In this document: positions 39,146-50,175 of the stretch, piece after piece
Numbering within the stretch: position 1 is the stretch's first letter
Layout: each line of letters starts with the position of its first letter
Assembly (NCBI RefSeq): GCF_002078875.1
Contig: NC_034413.1
Coordinates: 64,582,252 to 64,646,251, forward strand
From: Numida meleagris
Taxonomy: Eukaryota > Chordata > Aves > Galliformes > Numididae
DNA: 64,000 nucleotides
Direction: 5' to 3'
Program-made: the position numbers and the translations under genes
Notes under the pieces: generated by a model
Database searches by the model: none
What the model was told of the DNA's origin: nothing
Seen by the model: the letters and a program-made list of their open reading frames with translations, nothing else

Positions 39146-41352
39146 ATTTGTGCATTGTCTAGTGCCATATACAACGAGGACAACAAGAATGAAGAAATTA
39201 AGAACCTCACTCCCTATCCAGCGTTGAAAGTGTTCACTGACATTGGTTGGCTTGATCAGATGGAGGAGAATTCAGGGAATCAGTACTGCTGCATTGCCTC
39301 ATCCTCTCTGCCTTGTTGCAGCCAGACTCTATGCAGTAAATCAGTAACAAGCGTCAATCACCATGAAGGCAACTGTAATGCAACCCACAGAACCAATGAT
39401 ACAAATACAGTGAGAATGGGAAAAGGTTGAGATCATTGAGATGGACACTGTGACCAGAATTTGCATCAACAGAACGAAAGCAGTAAGACAACAGCAATTT
39501 CTTTTGCTTTTAACATGCTAATTTCCCTAGCTACTTGAAAAAAAAAGCTGTGACGCCAAGTATCTCACAAGGGTTTCACTCCTATTAACCTGTATAAATT
39601 TACCTTCCCAGGTGCATGAAATTCTAATAGTTGGCCCAGCTCTTCCATTCACCTTTTCTTTTCAGACGTTCTGACTAATTCTGCTCCAGCTGAGCTTGCT
39701 TTCTGGCATTTGATAAAACCTGACCGTAAATGTCCTTCCTCCGCAGGCTGCAGAGCGGTGCCTCTATTCAGGTCATCCTCACAAGAACATTAATCCAGTG
39801 AGTGTGCAGCTTCCAGAGTCAACTCGTGCCATTGCCCGGAGGAGCTCAGGATTGCAGAGCTTAACCTTTGATATGAAAATGGCTACAATTCACTGTTATT
39901 AGTGCGTGTGCGCATCACTCCTGTTAGGCAGCGAGGTATTGCCTAGAGCGGGGTGCAGCTGTTTCTGGTCATAAAGCGGGATTTGCTCCACACTGAAGCC
40001 AACTGCCACTCTGATATTAAATATTCCCATAGATACTATGAGGCTGCGCGTGCTTTTTCTGTACTGCCTTCAGCATCTCCTGCCTTTGTTATCTAATGTA
40101 TAAATGGCATTTTCTACTTGAGGGCAAGTTAGTTTATCTGACATACTTTCTACAGTTCGCCTCTCTTTTACTTTCAGACCTTATATAAATGCATTTTGCA
40201 TAGAGTTTTTTCTCTCTTTGATGATTCTTACATAATTTTATTTGACTCCTTTTTACACTGACGAAACACTTCTAGAAACCTGTTGAAGAGCCAGACCATT
40301 TTGCCAGCTCACAGCAGGAGGGGCAACGTTTATTTCTGCTCCTTCAGATCTACTCCTGGTTCTCTTCTGTGCCGGCACCTGTAACAGCACTCTGGGCACG
40401 CGCAGCAAGAGAACACCAAAACCAAGGCAAGCACCAAGAGCTCCTGCAAAGATATTTTCAAATAGCTTTTGCTACTAATATTTTACAACTCCAAAGAAAC
40501 CTTAAATTCCAGCGGACCAAAAAAGACTGCAGTGTGTACTCTACTTTCACGTTGTCACATATTCTGTGCTTAAACAGATGCCATCGAATGCTTGTTTTCA
40601 GCATGGCTGCGGACGCGGGTTATTTTAAATGAACGTAGCTCCCTCTCCTGGTAAAAAGCCAGACTCGGAAAGGCCACTAAGTTGGGGGGGCAACTGATCA
40701 GGATCTTTTCATCCCCAGCCCGTCACACAATTTCTACCACACTTTAACTAACAATAGTCTGGAAGTAAATCGATTTTAACAATTCCTTACGATTTATTGA
40801 GGAACTTGGTGAAAAGAAAGAACAGAAATTAATTAAGGAGGAAGCAAGTGACCTGAGTATGAAAGCCAGAATCATTCTGAGCAGACATAATCAGGCTTCT
40901 AGTACTTCAATTTCAGAAGAGTGAGCAAGTGGATTCATTTTTTTTTTTTCTCCACATTTTAAAATGACCCTCGAGAGGTCTCAAGTATCTTAACTCATGA
41001 AGAATCCTTAAATTCAGAAAATCCTTAAAAAACAAGAACAGAAAAACATCTATGTACGGGCACATTTGAAGCACACAAAAGAAAAATACTTAGGACATGA
41101 GAAGAATTACAGAGGCAAATCTTTTCCTGGCTTACAAATTCTAAAAGCCCTGAAGATAAAACTGCAAAGTTGTGGGTGAGGACATTTGGCCTGATGACAT
41201 ATGGACAGTTAATGAGGTCCAGGAGCACTAAATGGGGCTTGCAAAGAATTTCATTAACTGTTATTGATGTTAACTACTACAAATGCCACTGAGTTTCTCC
41301 AAGGGCCATATGACAAAGTTGCTAAGAACAAGAAGTCGGACAGCATGGCTGG

Positions 41353-41364
41353 CTATATAAATAG
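41353..41364 (+). promoter_or_regulatory. TATA-box-like site
   Basis: Reads ctatataaatag, a close match to the TATA consensus in plus orientation, antisense to NCKAP5. No downstream gene, CpG island or LTR structure was recognised, so it may be chance. Confidence 0.2.
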
Positions 41365-43479
41365 ACAGCTGCACAGAGAAGGCACGAGGGTCAGGCTGCT
41401 TCCTTCTGGTTTAGGATGTTGAATATGCAGAGACGCTTTACAGCGGTGACTGCCTCTCTCTCTGTGCTACTTTCTAATTAAAGCACAGATAGATAATTCT
41501 TCCATGGACACAAGGACCCAGAAGTTGGAAAAGAGAATTTAGCCTTTTGTATCTCATCTTTAACACTTCAGTTATTACTAAATACCATCTACTTTTGCAC
41601 GATCCCGGTGCTTCTGCAACAGCAGCTCTCCTGGCTGCTCCTGCCACAGCACAGATCCCTCACGGCGATGGCAGCGTGTTGTGCCACCACGCATGAGGAC
41701 TGGGGCTGAAGCACAAGCACAGGATTCCTGTTCTGGTGTAAGGGTGAGGTGTATGGTGCAGATGTGAAAAATCTCTGGATGTGAAGAGGCTCCCAGAAAT
41801 ACTGACCCTGGTCCCTGTAACAGGGGCTCTGGGATGGGTGATTGATGGGGCAGTATTGCCATCACAGACAGTGCTGAGCACACACCTGCACTGTGGTATG
41901 AGATGGGGTACTGGACTGCACTGGGAGACAGGAGAGGTACAGGCAGCTCTGAGATGAGAGAGGTGCAGAAAAAGTGCCATTTCCTACAGCCATGGCCTGA
42001 CTCTATAAATGCACATTTCTGGTCTCCTGCAAAATGGAATTTTACCTTTTTATTTCCAATTTCATTTCATTTAAGTTCAACAAAGCTGATCAGGCAGAGC
42101 TCTGATCTCCTCTTTCTTTCCACCAAAAACGACTACCTATATTAAAGTTCTGCAGTTGAGCAAAAGGAAACAAATTATGCACCAAACAGCTTGGTGTTTG
42201 GAAAAGTAGAGAACATGGTCAGAATCTCTGCTGATTTTAATAAGATTTCAATCAAGACCTTTTCTGCACCTTAGCACATCCATGTGGATGTTCCAGTTCA
42301 GCAGCCCACAAAGAGAAGAGGAAGCAAGAGATTTTATCAAGCTGATTGCATTAAAGTTTTGATTCCATCTGGGAAAAAGACTGGTTTGCATTTGAATCCC
42401 AGTGGCTTTGTAAGTGGTTGCTACGTGTATCTAAAAACATTACATTTAAGAAAGTTGTAGCTAGCAGCAGTGACTCCATTCCTGGTAATAATGGGATACC
42501 TTGCTGCAGTGAGGTTTTTTTCCTGCCTTCCCCTTTTCCCTTACTCCTTATTTAAAAACTTGCAGTCTCTTCTATTTTATAGCAAAAACTGTTTGTAAAG
42601 CAAGAATTGTGCTGATCACATCAGAACTCATTAATATAACTTGTTTTTCCATTATTAGCACCATCTGAGCCTGTTGAAAGCCTTAACCAGGGCTTTAATT
42701 TTTCCACAGAGAGCTTTAAATTAATTAGTGGTTTACATGCTAACAAAGAATCTGATACATTCATAAATCAATCTAATGCAGAAGGATTACCAGAGGGTGG
42801 AAACCTATTCAGTGGGGACCTCACATTCAGTTAACACGGTGGGTTTTTAACAAAAGGGTGCAGGTGTGGAATAGACAGACACCGGGAAGAGCCCACGATA
42901 ATCACTTTGCATCACTTAAATGCGTAGCGGGACACGGAGTAAATCAGAGCCTAGGGCCCACCCTAAGTGAAAGCCATGTAGATATAAAAGGCACTAACAC
43001 CCCACTTTAACCTTCACAGCTAAATTGCCAAAATGGTACAATTTCTTTTGTGTAGGTTACAGGCCACTGAACTAATAGAAAATTGAATAGAATTAAAGGA
43101 CATGGATGCAGAAGTACAAACAGATGAAGCAATCATGTAGCATCTACGTACATGGAGCAACTGCATAAATAAGATATTGAACATTTTTCTGGGTAATTAT
43201 TAAATGCAATCCAAGTTATGGAAACATCATGCAATTGTGTGTACGCTTGGTTCATTCTAGATTTTTAATCTAGGTCTCTGCTAACACAACACTTACCCTG
43301 CCACAAGGACTCTGCTGTCTACTACGGCATCATTTTTCTCATATTTTTCCTAACCCAACTCTGTTCATTGTTAATAAAATTTCACAAAAATGAACAATTT
43401 TCCTGGTATTGCTCTGCGTCCTAAAGGTACAAAGTCTACGACTCAAACATTTGGTACAAACATACGGATTTAATGAGTC

Positions 43480-43512
43480 AAAAGAAAAAAAAAAAAGAAG
43501 AGAGAGGAAGGA
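43480..43512 (+). repeat. 33-nt polypurine tract
   Basis: Uninterrupted A/G from 43480 to 43512, including A12, then gaagagagaggaagga. Low-complexity DNA. Confidence 0.85.
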
Positions 43513-44479
43513 CTTTCATGACTAAAACAAATTCCACTTTCTGTGATGTTTTGAAATAAATACTTCATCTATTCAAAGCTGCTAATTTTAATGGAATCTC
43601 TGTCACCACAGACACCTGCACAGTCAACACTGAATTTAGTGTACAGACATGAAGCCATTATTTTCCTTTCCTTTACAGAAAAGTGAAATATCATTGATGA
43701 GTAAGAAGAAACATGACTAAGAGAATCTACATACACATTAAAGAACTAAAGGTCAAAAGCAACAGAAAAAGCCACACCACAGCTAGGCTTGCTGCTGCTA
43801 ACACTCCTAGTAGGCTGGCTGGCAGTAGAGCAGATGTGCAATTTGATAACGAATAACCATCAATATTTTCTGATGGTTGTTCATAAAATGGAGAGATTTG
43901 AGCAAACTGTCAGATATTCACAGTTTAACTGTATTCAGTTTTCCTTATTAAACCAATTTATAAATATATGTTCATTCAATCCTATGTATAAGGTATCAGA
44001 TTTCAACACAACCATACAGAAAAACAGGCTCTTACAGACTATTCATATATTTTTGATGATGAATGTTAGTCTTGAAATGCAAAACCTTAATTTATTCTCT
44101 TCTTTAGAGTATGCTCTGGTACATATATACTTCCAACAATAATCTAGTCATGAAAGATGTAACTCTGGGACACGTGCAAAAATAAACTTCTAGAGAGAAT
44201 GCTGTGGAGCAGACTCTCCACGGAGGGAAGCACATCCTTAATAGCATATTCAAAAGCGTATTCTCCACACGGTTTCTACTGGGAAGCCAATAGCAAAGTT
44301 CACCCATACACCTCTGACACCAACCAAACAGGTGCCAAGGGAAAGCAGGCAGGACAGGCTGAACCTGCGGAGAACCACAAACTCCTTGGCCTCTCTGACT
44401 CCTAAAAGTGGCTGTGGGCCGATGTAAGGCGATTGCTTCTGGCCCTCACAACCCATCCTAACAGCCCTAATGAGATGTA

Positions 44480-44931
44480 TGAGGGATGCTCTGAAAGTAA
44501 TGCCTCCTATTTTATGATGTTGGCCCATGACATCAGAGGCAGATGCTGGTGCTATGGCAGTAGAGGCTGAACCTTCCCACCTCAATATTCCATTACAGTT
44601 TGTTGCCGTGTGACAGACTGCAGCAGAAGGGCAGCCTGACAGAAAGGCATCAGACATGGAAGTGTGTATGGAGCAGAAATGTGTCACTCAATTCTTCCAT
44701 GCAGAAAAAATGGCACCCACTGATTTCCGTTGATGCTTGCTGAACATTTATGGAGACCAAACAGTGGATGTGAGCACTGTGAGGCAGTGGGTGGTGCGTT
44801 TCAGCAGTGGTGACAGCAAGGTGAAAGACAAGCCATATTCTGGATGGTCATGCACAGCTGTCTCACCACAAAATGAAGAGCATCTCAATCAGTTCATCTG
44901 TGCAAACTGGCTAATAGTGGTGACTATGTTG
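44480..44931 (+). mobile_element. Truncated mariner-family DNA transposon, Galluhop/Mariner1_GG-like
   Basis: After a TA at 44478-44479, the sequence runs tgagggatgctctgaaagta and then atgcctcctattttat, which I recognise as the terminal region of the chicken mariner Galluhop. The transposase frame opens at ATG 44656 (MEVCMEQKCVTQFFHAEKM...), meets a stop at the TGA around 44728-44730, and continues in the same frame from 44737 through the helix-turn-helix part with YGDQTVDVSTVRQWVVRFSS. The catalytic DD(34)D domain is missing: coding similarity ends near 44910 and is followed by ctaatagtggtgactatgtt, which resembles the internal-deletion junction of the non-autonomous element. Likeness to the element stops near 44931 and no matching 3' inverted terminal repeat was seen, so the copy is truncated. 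It is an inactive fossil lying antisense within the NCKAP5 intron. Family assignment is by memory of the consensus. Confidence 0.88.
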
Positions 44932-44949
44932 GGGTGCCCTGGAGCATGA
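44656..44949 (+). pseudogene. Mariner transposase remnant, N-terminal DNA-binding part only
   Basis: One reading frame from ATG 44656 to a stop at 44949 (about 97 codons) interrupted by a single TGA. The first part has the mariner N-terminal helix pattern with VTQFFHAEKMAPTDF; the second part carries LLNIYGDQTVDVSTVRQWVV, typical of the mariner/SETMAR-type HTH, then GDSKVKDKPYSGWSCTAVSP and QNEEHLNQFICANW. The last dozen codons (44911 onwards) are not transposase. The stop falls where the family normally has adjacent Arg codons, and both positions look like CGN to TGN changes (CGA to TGA, then CGC to TGC), the expected CpG decay. No catalytic Asp motif is present, so no active enzyme could be made. 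Confidence 0.8.
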
Positions 44950-46229
44950 CCATCTGCCTGGCACCCACCAGCCACTATCTCCTGTCATCACTAATGCCTC
45001 CTCTCCCAGGAGCACTCACAGGACTTCCCTCACACCAGCCAGTATGGCTTGGGAGGAAGCTGGCCTTCTGCCAGAGGCTCTATATACCCAGAATCCCCCT
45101 CCAAAATTCTTCTGTGCACCTTTCGTATGTATTTGTCCTGAGAGTGATCTGTGCTGCAGGCTCCTTGCTCCATTCCCTTGGTTCATTGCATTCACATACT
45201 CCATCTTCTGGACCCTTACTGCTCCCACGCTGCTCACGGCCAAGTTCATTAATGTTAATTAATGACTGCTGTGTTTCATATTAAAATCACCAGTTCCAAG
45301 CCTGAGACACAGATGAGTTTCCAGACATTAGCTGCTTCAAAGCAATTGTCTCTACAGGCACGCTCTTGCCTTGGAGGTAGCTGCAAGATAATTGTGGAAA
45401 TGACCCCTTGGGAAAGAGCAGGAACACTAATACTTGCCTTGGGGAGAGATAGCACCCCTGAGAAGCTACCTGTCAGATCACAGCAGGTTACAACACTCTG
45501 CCTCACAACCAATTACCCAGAATCACCCTCCGGTAGCAGTGCTGTGTGATGAATCCCACAAGGCTGCAGGCACCAGAAGTGGAGGGCCCTCAGGAGAAGA
45601 AACTACCAGGTAGGTACAACACCAAGGCGGGGGTGTCTTGGTGCCCGAGGGCACGCCATGGCATCCAGGCTGCTGAGAGCTGCTGGACAGGGCTCTCATG
45701 TTCTGTGCCAACCTCAAGTCCAAAAGCACATAAGCAAAAGTTCTTGAAGAGTAAATAAAAGGAATTGTCATGGTCTTCGAATCCCCTTGTCAGGCAGTGA
45801 CATCCTGCAGCAATGTACTTGTTAAGACTTCTCTTCCTCTATAAACTACTTCAGGACAGACACAACCTACAAATTACTTTTCTACTGAGAACAGGTGACT
45901 CTGGAATCAGATGTACCGAAAGCATTACCACGTCAAGAAGGTTAATCAATACTGCTTATTTCATGAAGTCTTGAACTGTCTCACTAAGTGTACTTTACAT
46001 GCAATGTATTATATTAGTTGTATTTCCCCAGGGGAAAAATAGTTTAAAAAGTTAAACGCTTTAAATATCATAAATGGCTCTTCCCAGATTTTGAAAATTG
46101 TTTATACAATGAAAATTAAAATGCAGTTGCAAAACCACTGCCTGATATTTTCCAGCCCACCTGAGGCAAAATCACTTCTGAAATCAGTAGGAGTTTTATC
46201 TCAGCTACAGACTCCTGGATTATGGCTTA

Positions 46230-46560
46230 ACCTGACAGAAGTTTGCTTCTAATTTCCCGGAGAACTCCTGCCCCAGCACACACCCGGTTACCTGTGGCCA
46301 ACCTGCCTGTTTAATCCCCCCCTCAAAACCTCCTGGTGGCCAAAGCAGCCACAGTGCAGACCCAAGGGGGCTGTCTTGGGGCAGCGTTTGCACTGTGCCC
46401 AGCACACAACGGCGGCTCAGGGCAAACCAGAAGCACCTGCCTGAGCAAATCCCACTGCCCTCCTTCCCTGCACTCCTGGCAGACAGCCAGACGCGCCTGT
46501 CCTACGCAGTCCCTGTCAGCCACCCCGACGCTGCTCTGCAGAGGAACCTGGCCATGGTCC
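46230..46560. other. GC-richer intronic patch
   Basis: Noticeably richer in G+C and CpG than its surroundings (for example ccagacgcgcctgtcctacg). Overlapping ORFs of 60-110 codons occur on both strands, as expected where stop codons are rarer, and none resembles a family I know. It could be an old exon-like or promoter-like patch or a decayed repeat. Confidence 0.4.
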
Positions 46561-47527
46561 CAGCAATCAGCTCAGAGCAGGTTCCTCCCAGCAGTTACCT
46601 ACATTCCTCCAAATCTAAGTACAATGTATTTACCACTAATAATGATTTATGAAACGTACTGACAGGAGGCAGCTGTGTTTCTAAGGGCCCCGCATCACAC
46701 AGAAAATGGCGCGTGCACACCCCACACCGACGCTCTACAGCTTTTCTCCATCAGGTTTGATGGAGAAAGAATTTGGACCAAACTCTTTCACAGCTAACTA
46801 GGTGGCTCATTCAGATCAATAGCAGCTCCACAAGTGTATTCGAGTGAACTGGTTTGGGTTTTGAATCCATCTGTTTTATCCCATGGAAGCCTAAGATATT
46901 CTATCCCAAGACAGGGACAAACAAACTTCTTAACAGATGGGAAGAGTTCCTCAGCTAAGTAATTAAGAACATTCAGCACATCTTGGCTTCAAAATAATAT
47001 CGTTTTGAAGAGATAAGACTTTACAAATTGAGAGTGGTGTTTAACCTAAAATCAGCCATTTCACCTTTTGCTCTCAAGCCCAATCTCAAAAGCTGCTATG
47101 TGACAAATGAAGATGTAAAGAGCATTACATGATTTACAAACTAATCAGGTTGACTTTCTAAAGTCTTCCATACTTGCATTCTTCCACGTTTCTGAAGTTG
47201 GCCAAGATTTAACAGACAACTAAATGTACTGCATTTTCATCTGAAATTGCCCTTCTGTGCTCATGGTCTTGCTTACTTTGCCTCCCATTCCAGTAAGAAC
47301 AATCAGCAAGGAAATGGAAACAGCTTTTCTCTACTGCAGTTTCCCCACAAAGCCAAGACAGAGTTTTGAGTTTCCTCAGAGTTATGAATGCATGGCTGGC
47401 ATCCCATCATCATATCCACAACAGCCTTATTATTTGGGTCATCATCTTCAGCAGGACAAAATGTACCTCAGGCCTGAACAGGAGCAGTAAAATAAGAATT
47501 GCAAAGCAGAGAGTTGCCACAGCTTAC

Positions 47528-47591
47528 CATGGTTCCTTCACTCTTACTTTGTGCAACTTCTCGCTGCAGCCGAGCCACAGACAGCTTCTCC
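47528..47591 (-). CDS. NCKAP5: NCKAP5 internal coding exon (64 nt), upstream of the two in this window
   Basis: Internal exon of Nck-associated protein 5, a large coiled-coil protein named for binding the SH3 adaptor Nck; its relatives are linked to microtubules. On the minus strand a pyrimidine-rich tract ending ttttctttccatag precedes 47591, and the exon ends in ATG followed by the donor gtaagc at 47527. It opens with the third base of a split codon (phase 2), consistent with AG|G for Arg, then encodes EKLSVARLQREVAQSKSEGTM minus its first residue as a 20-mer: KLSVARLQREVAQSKSEGTM. I recognise this as the mammalian NCKAP5 segment KLAVARLQREVAQ; the comparison is from memory. It ends on a codon boundary, matching the exon at 25926. 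The peptide is charged and helical, part of the N-terminal coiled coil. The exon is too short to stand out as an ORF; the surrounding 67-codon frame is intron read-through. Very likely real. Confidence 0.9.
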
Positions 47592-48006
47592 CTATGGAAA
47601 GAAAAGCACGTGAGTAGCAGGTCATGTCTCACTGAATGCACCAGGTCCACGTTATGGTGGCATTCCTCCACATCACACTGGCAACCCTCCTGTCAGAGTG
47701 TGCTCTCTTTGCCATATTTCTCTGAAATACCTAACGGCTGTATTATTTTATTTTGCGGCAGGCCGACAGAACTATCAATAAATCAAGTGAACCTAAACAT
47801 CATTTGCTCCATTCAAACAACAAAGTAGCTCATCATGCTGGCAACGTGGAAGCAAACCATGCAAATCAGGCTGCGTGATTTGTTTTCCTGCAGCCTCGCA
47901 TATCAGCTTTATTCTGCATGACATTAACACAAGCTAGAAATCAATAAAAGTATGCATAAAAATGAAATTAAAAATACTAAACATGCTGCACATATTTCGC
48001 AATCAG

Positions 48007-48023
48007 TTTTTTTTTTTTTTTTT
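48007..48023. repeat. T17 homopolymer
   Basis: Seventeen T, which is A17 on the gene's sense strand. It is a common assembly or length-polymorphism site. Confidence 0.9.
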
Positions 48024-49814
48024 ATTAACCTATAAGACCATTACCTAAATCTTTGGCTTGACTCATACAGCAATTAACTTGCTTAATTAAGAGTTTGGCA
48101 ATCACAACACACTTTCTCCCGATAAGTTTTAAGAAAGAAACGGAAGTGCAGTTTTACTCTGTATGGAAAGGGAAAGAGATTTCGGCGCATGGACTGGGAA
48201 AACGTAGCATGTACTAAGTATGTGCAAAGTGGTGCAGAAATCTGCCATTGTGCGGGAGGTAAAGGAGGAGAGGAATTTACTCTGGAAACTCACAGAAGAG
48301 ACAAGACCTCATAGAACAATTGGGACTTGCCATAATCAAAAACTGGGACCTGAATTGTCCCAGAGCCGCGCTGTACCCTGGCACATCCCTAGGAGCCCTC
48401 TGCTGCAGTGACTCCTGGGCACGATTCCTCGTCCTCCCCGTGCTCCACACACACCCAGGATGATGACAACAGAAATATTCTTAATTTGAAGGCGCAGTTT
48501 CACTGAAATGAAAACACTTGACAACACACACGTGATTTGTTTAAGAAATGAGAGTATCAAAAGCATGAAACAAAGCATACCAACTGATGTCTTCTGTCAA
48601 AGAACTTGTCTCTATGAAATTTAAAGCTGCTGAGCTTCAGAGGGGAACCAAACCGAACTCCTAGATCAAAGCTTCCATTTCCCACAGGGCTCCAGATTTT
48701 AAGGAATTCTCATTCCAGTGGGAAAAAAAAAAAACTAGGCCTGAAGAACTTCAATGGGCATTTCTGTCTAGCTAAGATCCAGCTTCAGCTCAGGCATCCC
48801 AGCCTGCTGCTGTTCTTGCTTCTCTCACCTTCCCAAAAGCCACTCTCCATTTCCATGCTAAAATGCTAAATCTTCTCTGGTTTAGCTGGAGCCATTTCCA
48901 CTTATTATTGCAGGGTTTTCAGATTAAGACTAGGCATTGGTAATATTGTGCTTTGCAAATGTATGCATTGCTGAAAAAATTACACATTGGCAAAAGCTAC
49001 ACACGACACAACCACTACCTGGGAAAGTCGCAGTTGTGCTACTCCAGAACAATATCTAGAATTAAAGCAAATACCCTAAAAACAGCTTCTAAAACACACT
49101 TAGAGCGCTCCCTCCTCTCATGTGATACACAGGGTCACAAACTACAAATTGGTTGGTTCTATTTTAAGGATTTCGTTCATCTGCTGCAAATAGCCAGTTG
49201 CATTTTTGCACCGCTTCAGTGCCCTAATATGCTTTAGTGGAAAAAGCCAGTATGCCCTTTGAGGAGGGGGTTGACGTTTTAATTGCAAAACAAATGCCTA
49301 AAGATATTTTACAACAAGAGATGCAGGGGAAAAAAAAAACAACCAACAAAAAACCAACCACAAACCACTCTTCCATGTACATCCTGCAAGCAATCCACAT
49401 AGATTTATTCAGTCATTCCTCCTGCATGAGAACAACTCCTACTTTTTCCATTTTACCTCTAATAGAGATTTATTTATGTTTCTGGAATGCTATAACTTTT
49501 ACAAAGCTAATTTCCATTTAGTTTCATCAGCAAAGACATGAGATTTTCCCCATGCTTATGGGGCATGAGTCAGAAAGGCTCCTTCACAATTTTCCCAGCG
49601 ATAGAGGGCAGAGCCAGGCATTCCCATTCAGTGTCTACAACATTCCTGCTATTAGGAACAGAATGACTTTTCACTAGTAGAAAGTAAAAAAAAAAACAAA
49701 CCAGATTGTGATTGAGGAGAAAAAAAAAACCTACAACAGGGGATGTGGAAGAGCCATCTGTTGCAAGAGCATCTGAAAATAGTGAATGTTAAGGCAAGCA
49801 AGCTCTGTGCTCCC

Positions 49815-50175
49815 ACTTGAGATAGATCCCAGCGCGCTTCCTCCCTGCCTGCAGGCAAAGGAGCCGGGCACCCGCGCCAGCCCCAAGCAGATGGTGCGAG
49901 CAGGGTGCTGAGTGCCTCTGGGCACGGCCAGCCCTCAGGCAATTCCAGCAAGATCCACTTGGAATGGGCAGCGCAAGGTGCTTCCCACCACCACTGTGTA
50001 AGTACGTGCTGTGTAATGGGTGAGAAACAGGGGCAAAGTCCTGCTATGAGCCAACAGCATTCAACACCAATTTTCGGCAATGGAAGTTTTCGTGTAGGAC
50101 CACGACAAGGGAGAAGGGCCTTCGCATCCAGGTGTCACCAAGTGACGACGAAGACAGAGCCCTCAGCTGCTCTTC
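49815..50175. other. GC-richer intronic patch
   Basis: Contains cagcgcgcttcctccctgcc, gggcacccgcgccagcccca and later CpG-bearing segments. ORFs of 64-142 codons overlap on both strands without recognisable motifs. No splice-bounded exon was identified. Confidence 0.4.

Larger units (their letters stand above)
25927..47527 (-). other. NCKAP5: NCKAP5 intron, complete (21.6 kb)
   Basis: Lies between the two recognised exons. On the minus strand it starts with gtaagc at 47527 and ends with ctttcag at 25927, and both flanking exons meet at a codon boundary (a phase 0 intron). Contents: poly-T at 26032-26043, a (TTAAA)n tract near 26.83 kb, CR1 fragments near 30.80-30.89 and 38.89-39.12 kb (both minus), small inverted repeats at 38100-38125 and 39124-39145, an A+C-rich stretch near 33.3 kb, a TATA-like site at 41.35 kb, a 33-nt purine run at 43480, a mariner relic at 44480-44931 and a GC-richer patch at 46.23-46.56 kb. 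No further exon was recognised inside it, although a small alternative exon cannot be excluded by eye. Confidence 0.85.

Noticed and set aside
44250..44687. 145-codon minus-strand ORF
   Set aside because: It runs antisense through the mariner relic's 5' part and its flank; no family match.
47468..47671. 67-codon minus-strand ORF taken as a complete gene
   Set aside because: Only 47591-47528 matches NCKAP5 and it is bounded by splice sites; both ends of the ORF are intron.
49652..50080. 142-codon minus-strand ORF
   Set aside because: Low-complexity and GC-patch driven, with no motif, and it overlaps other ORFs on both strands.
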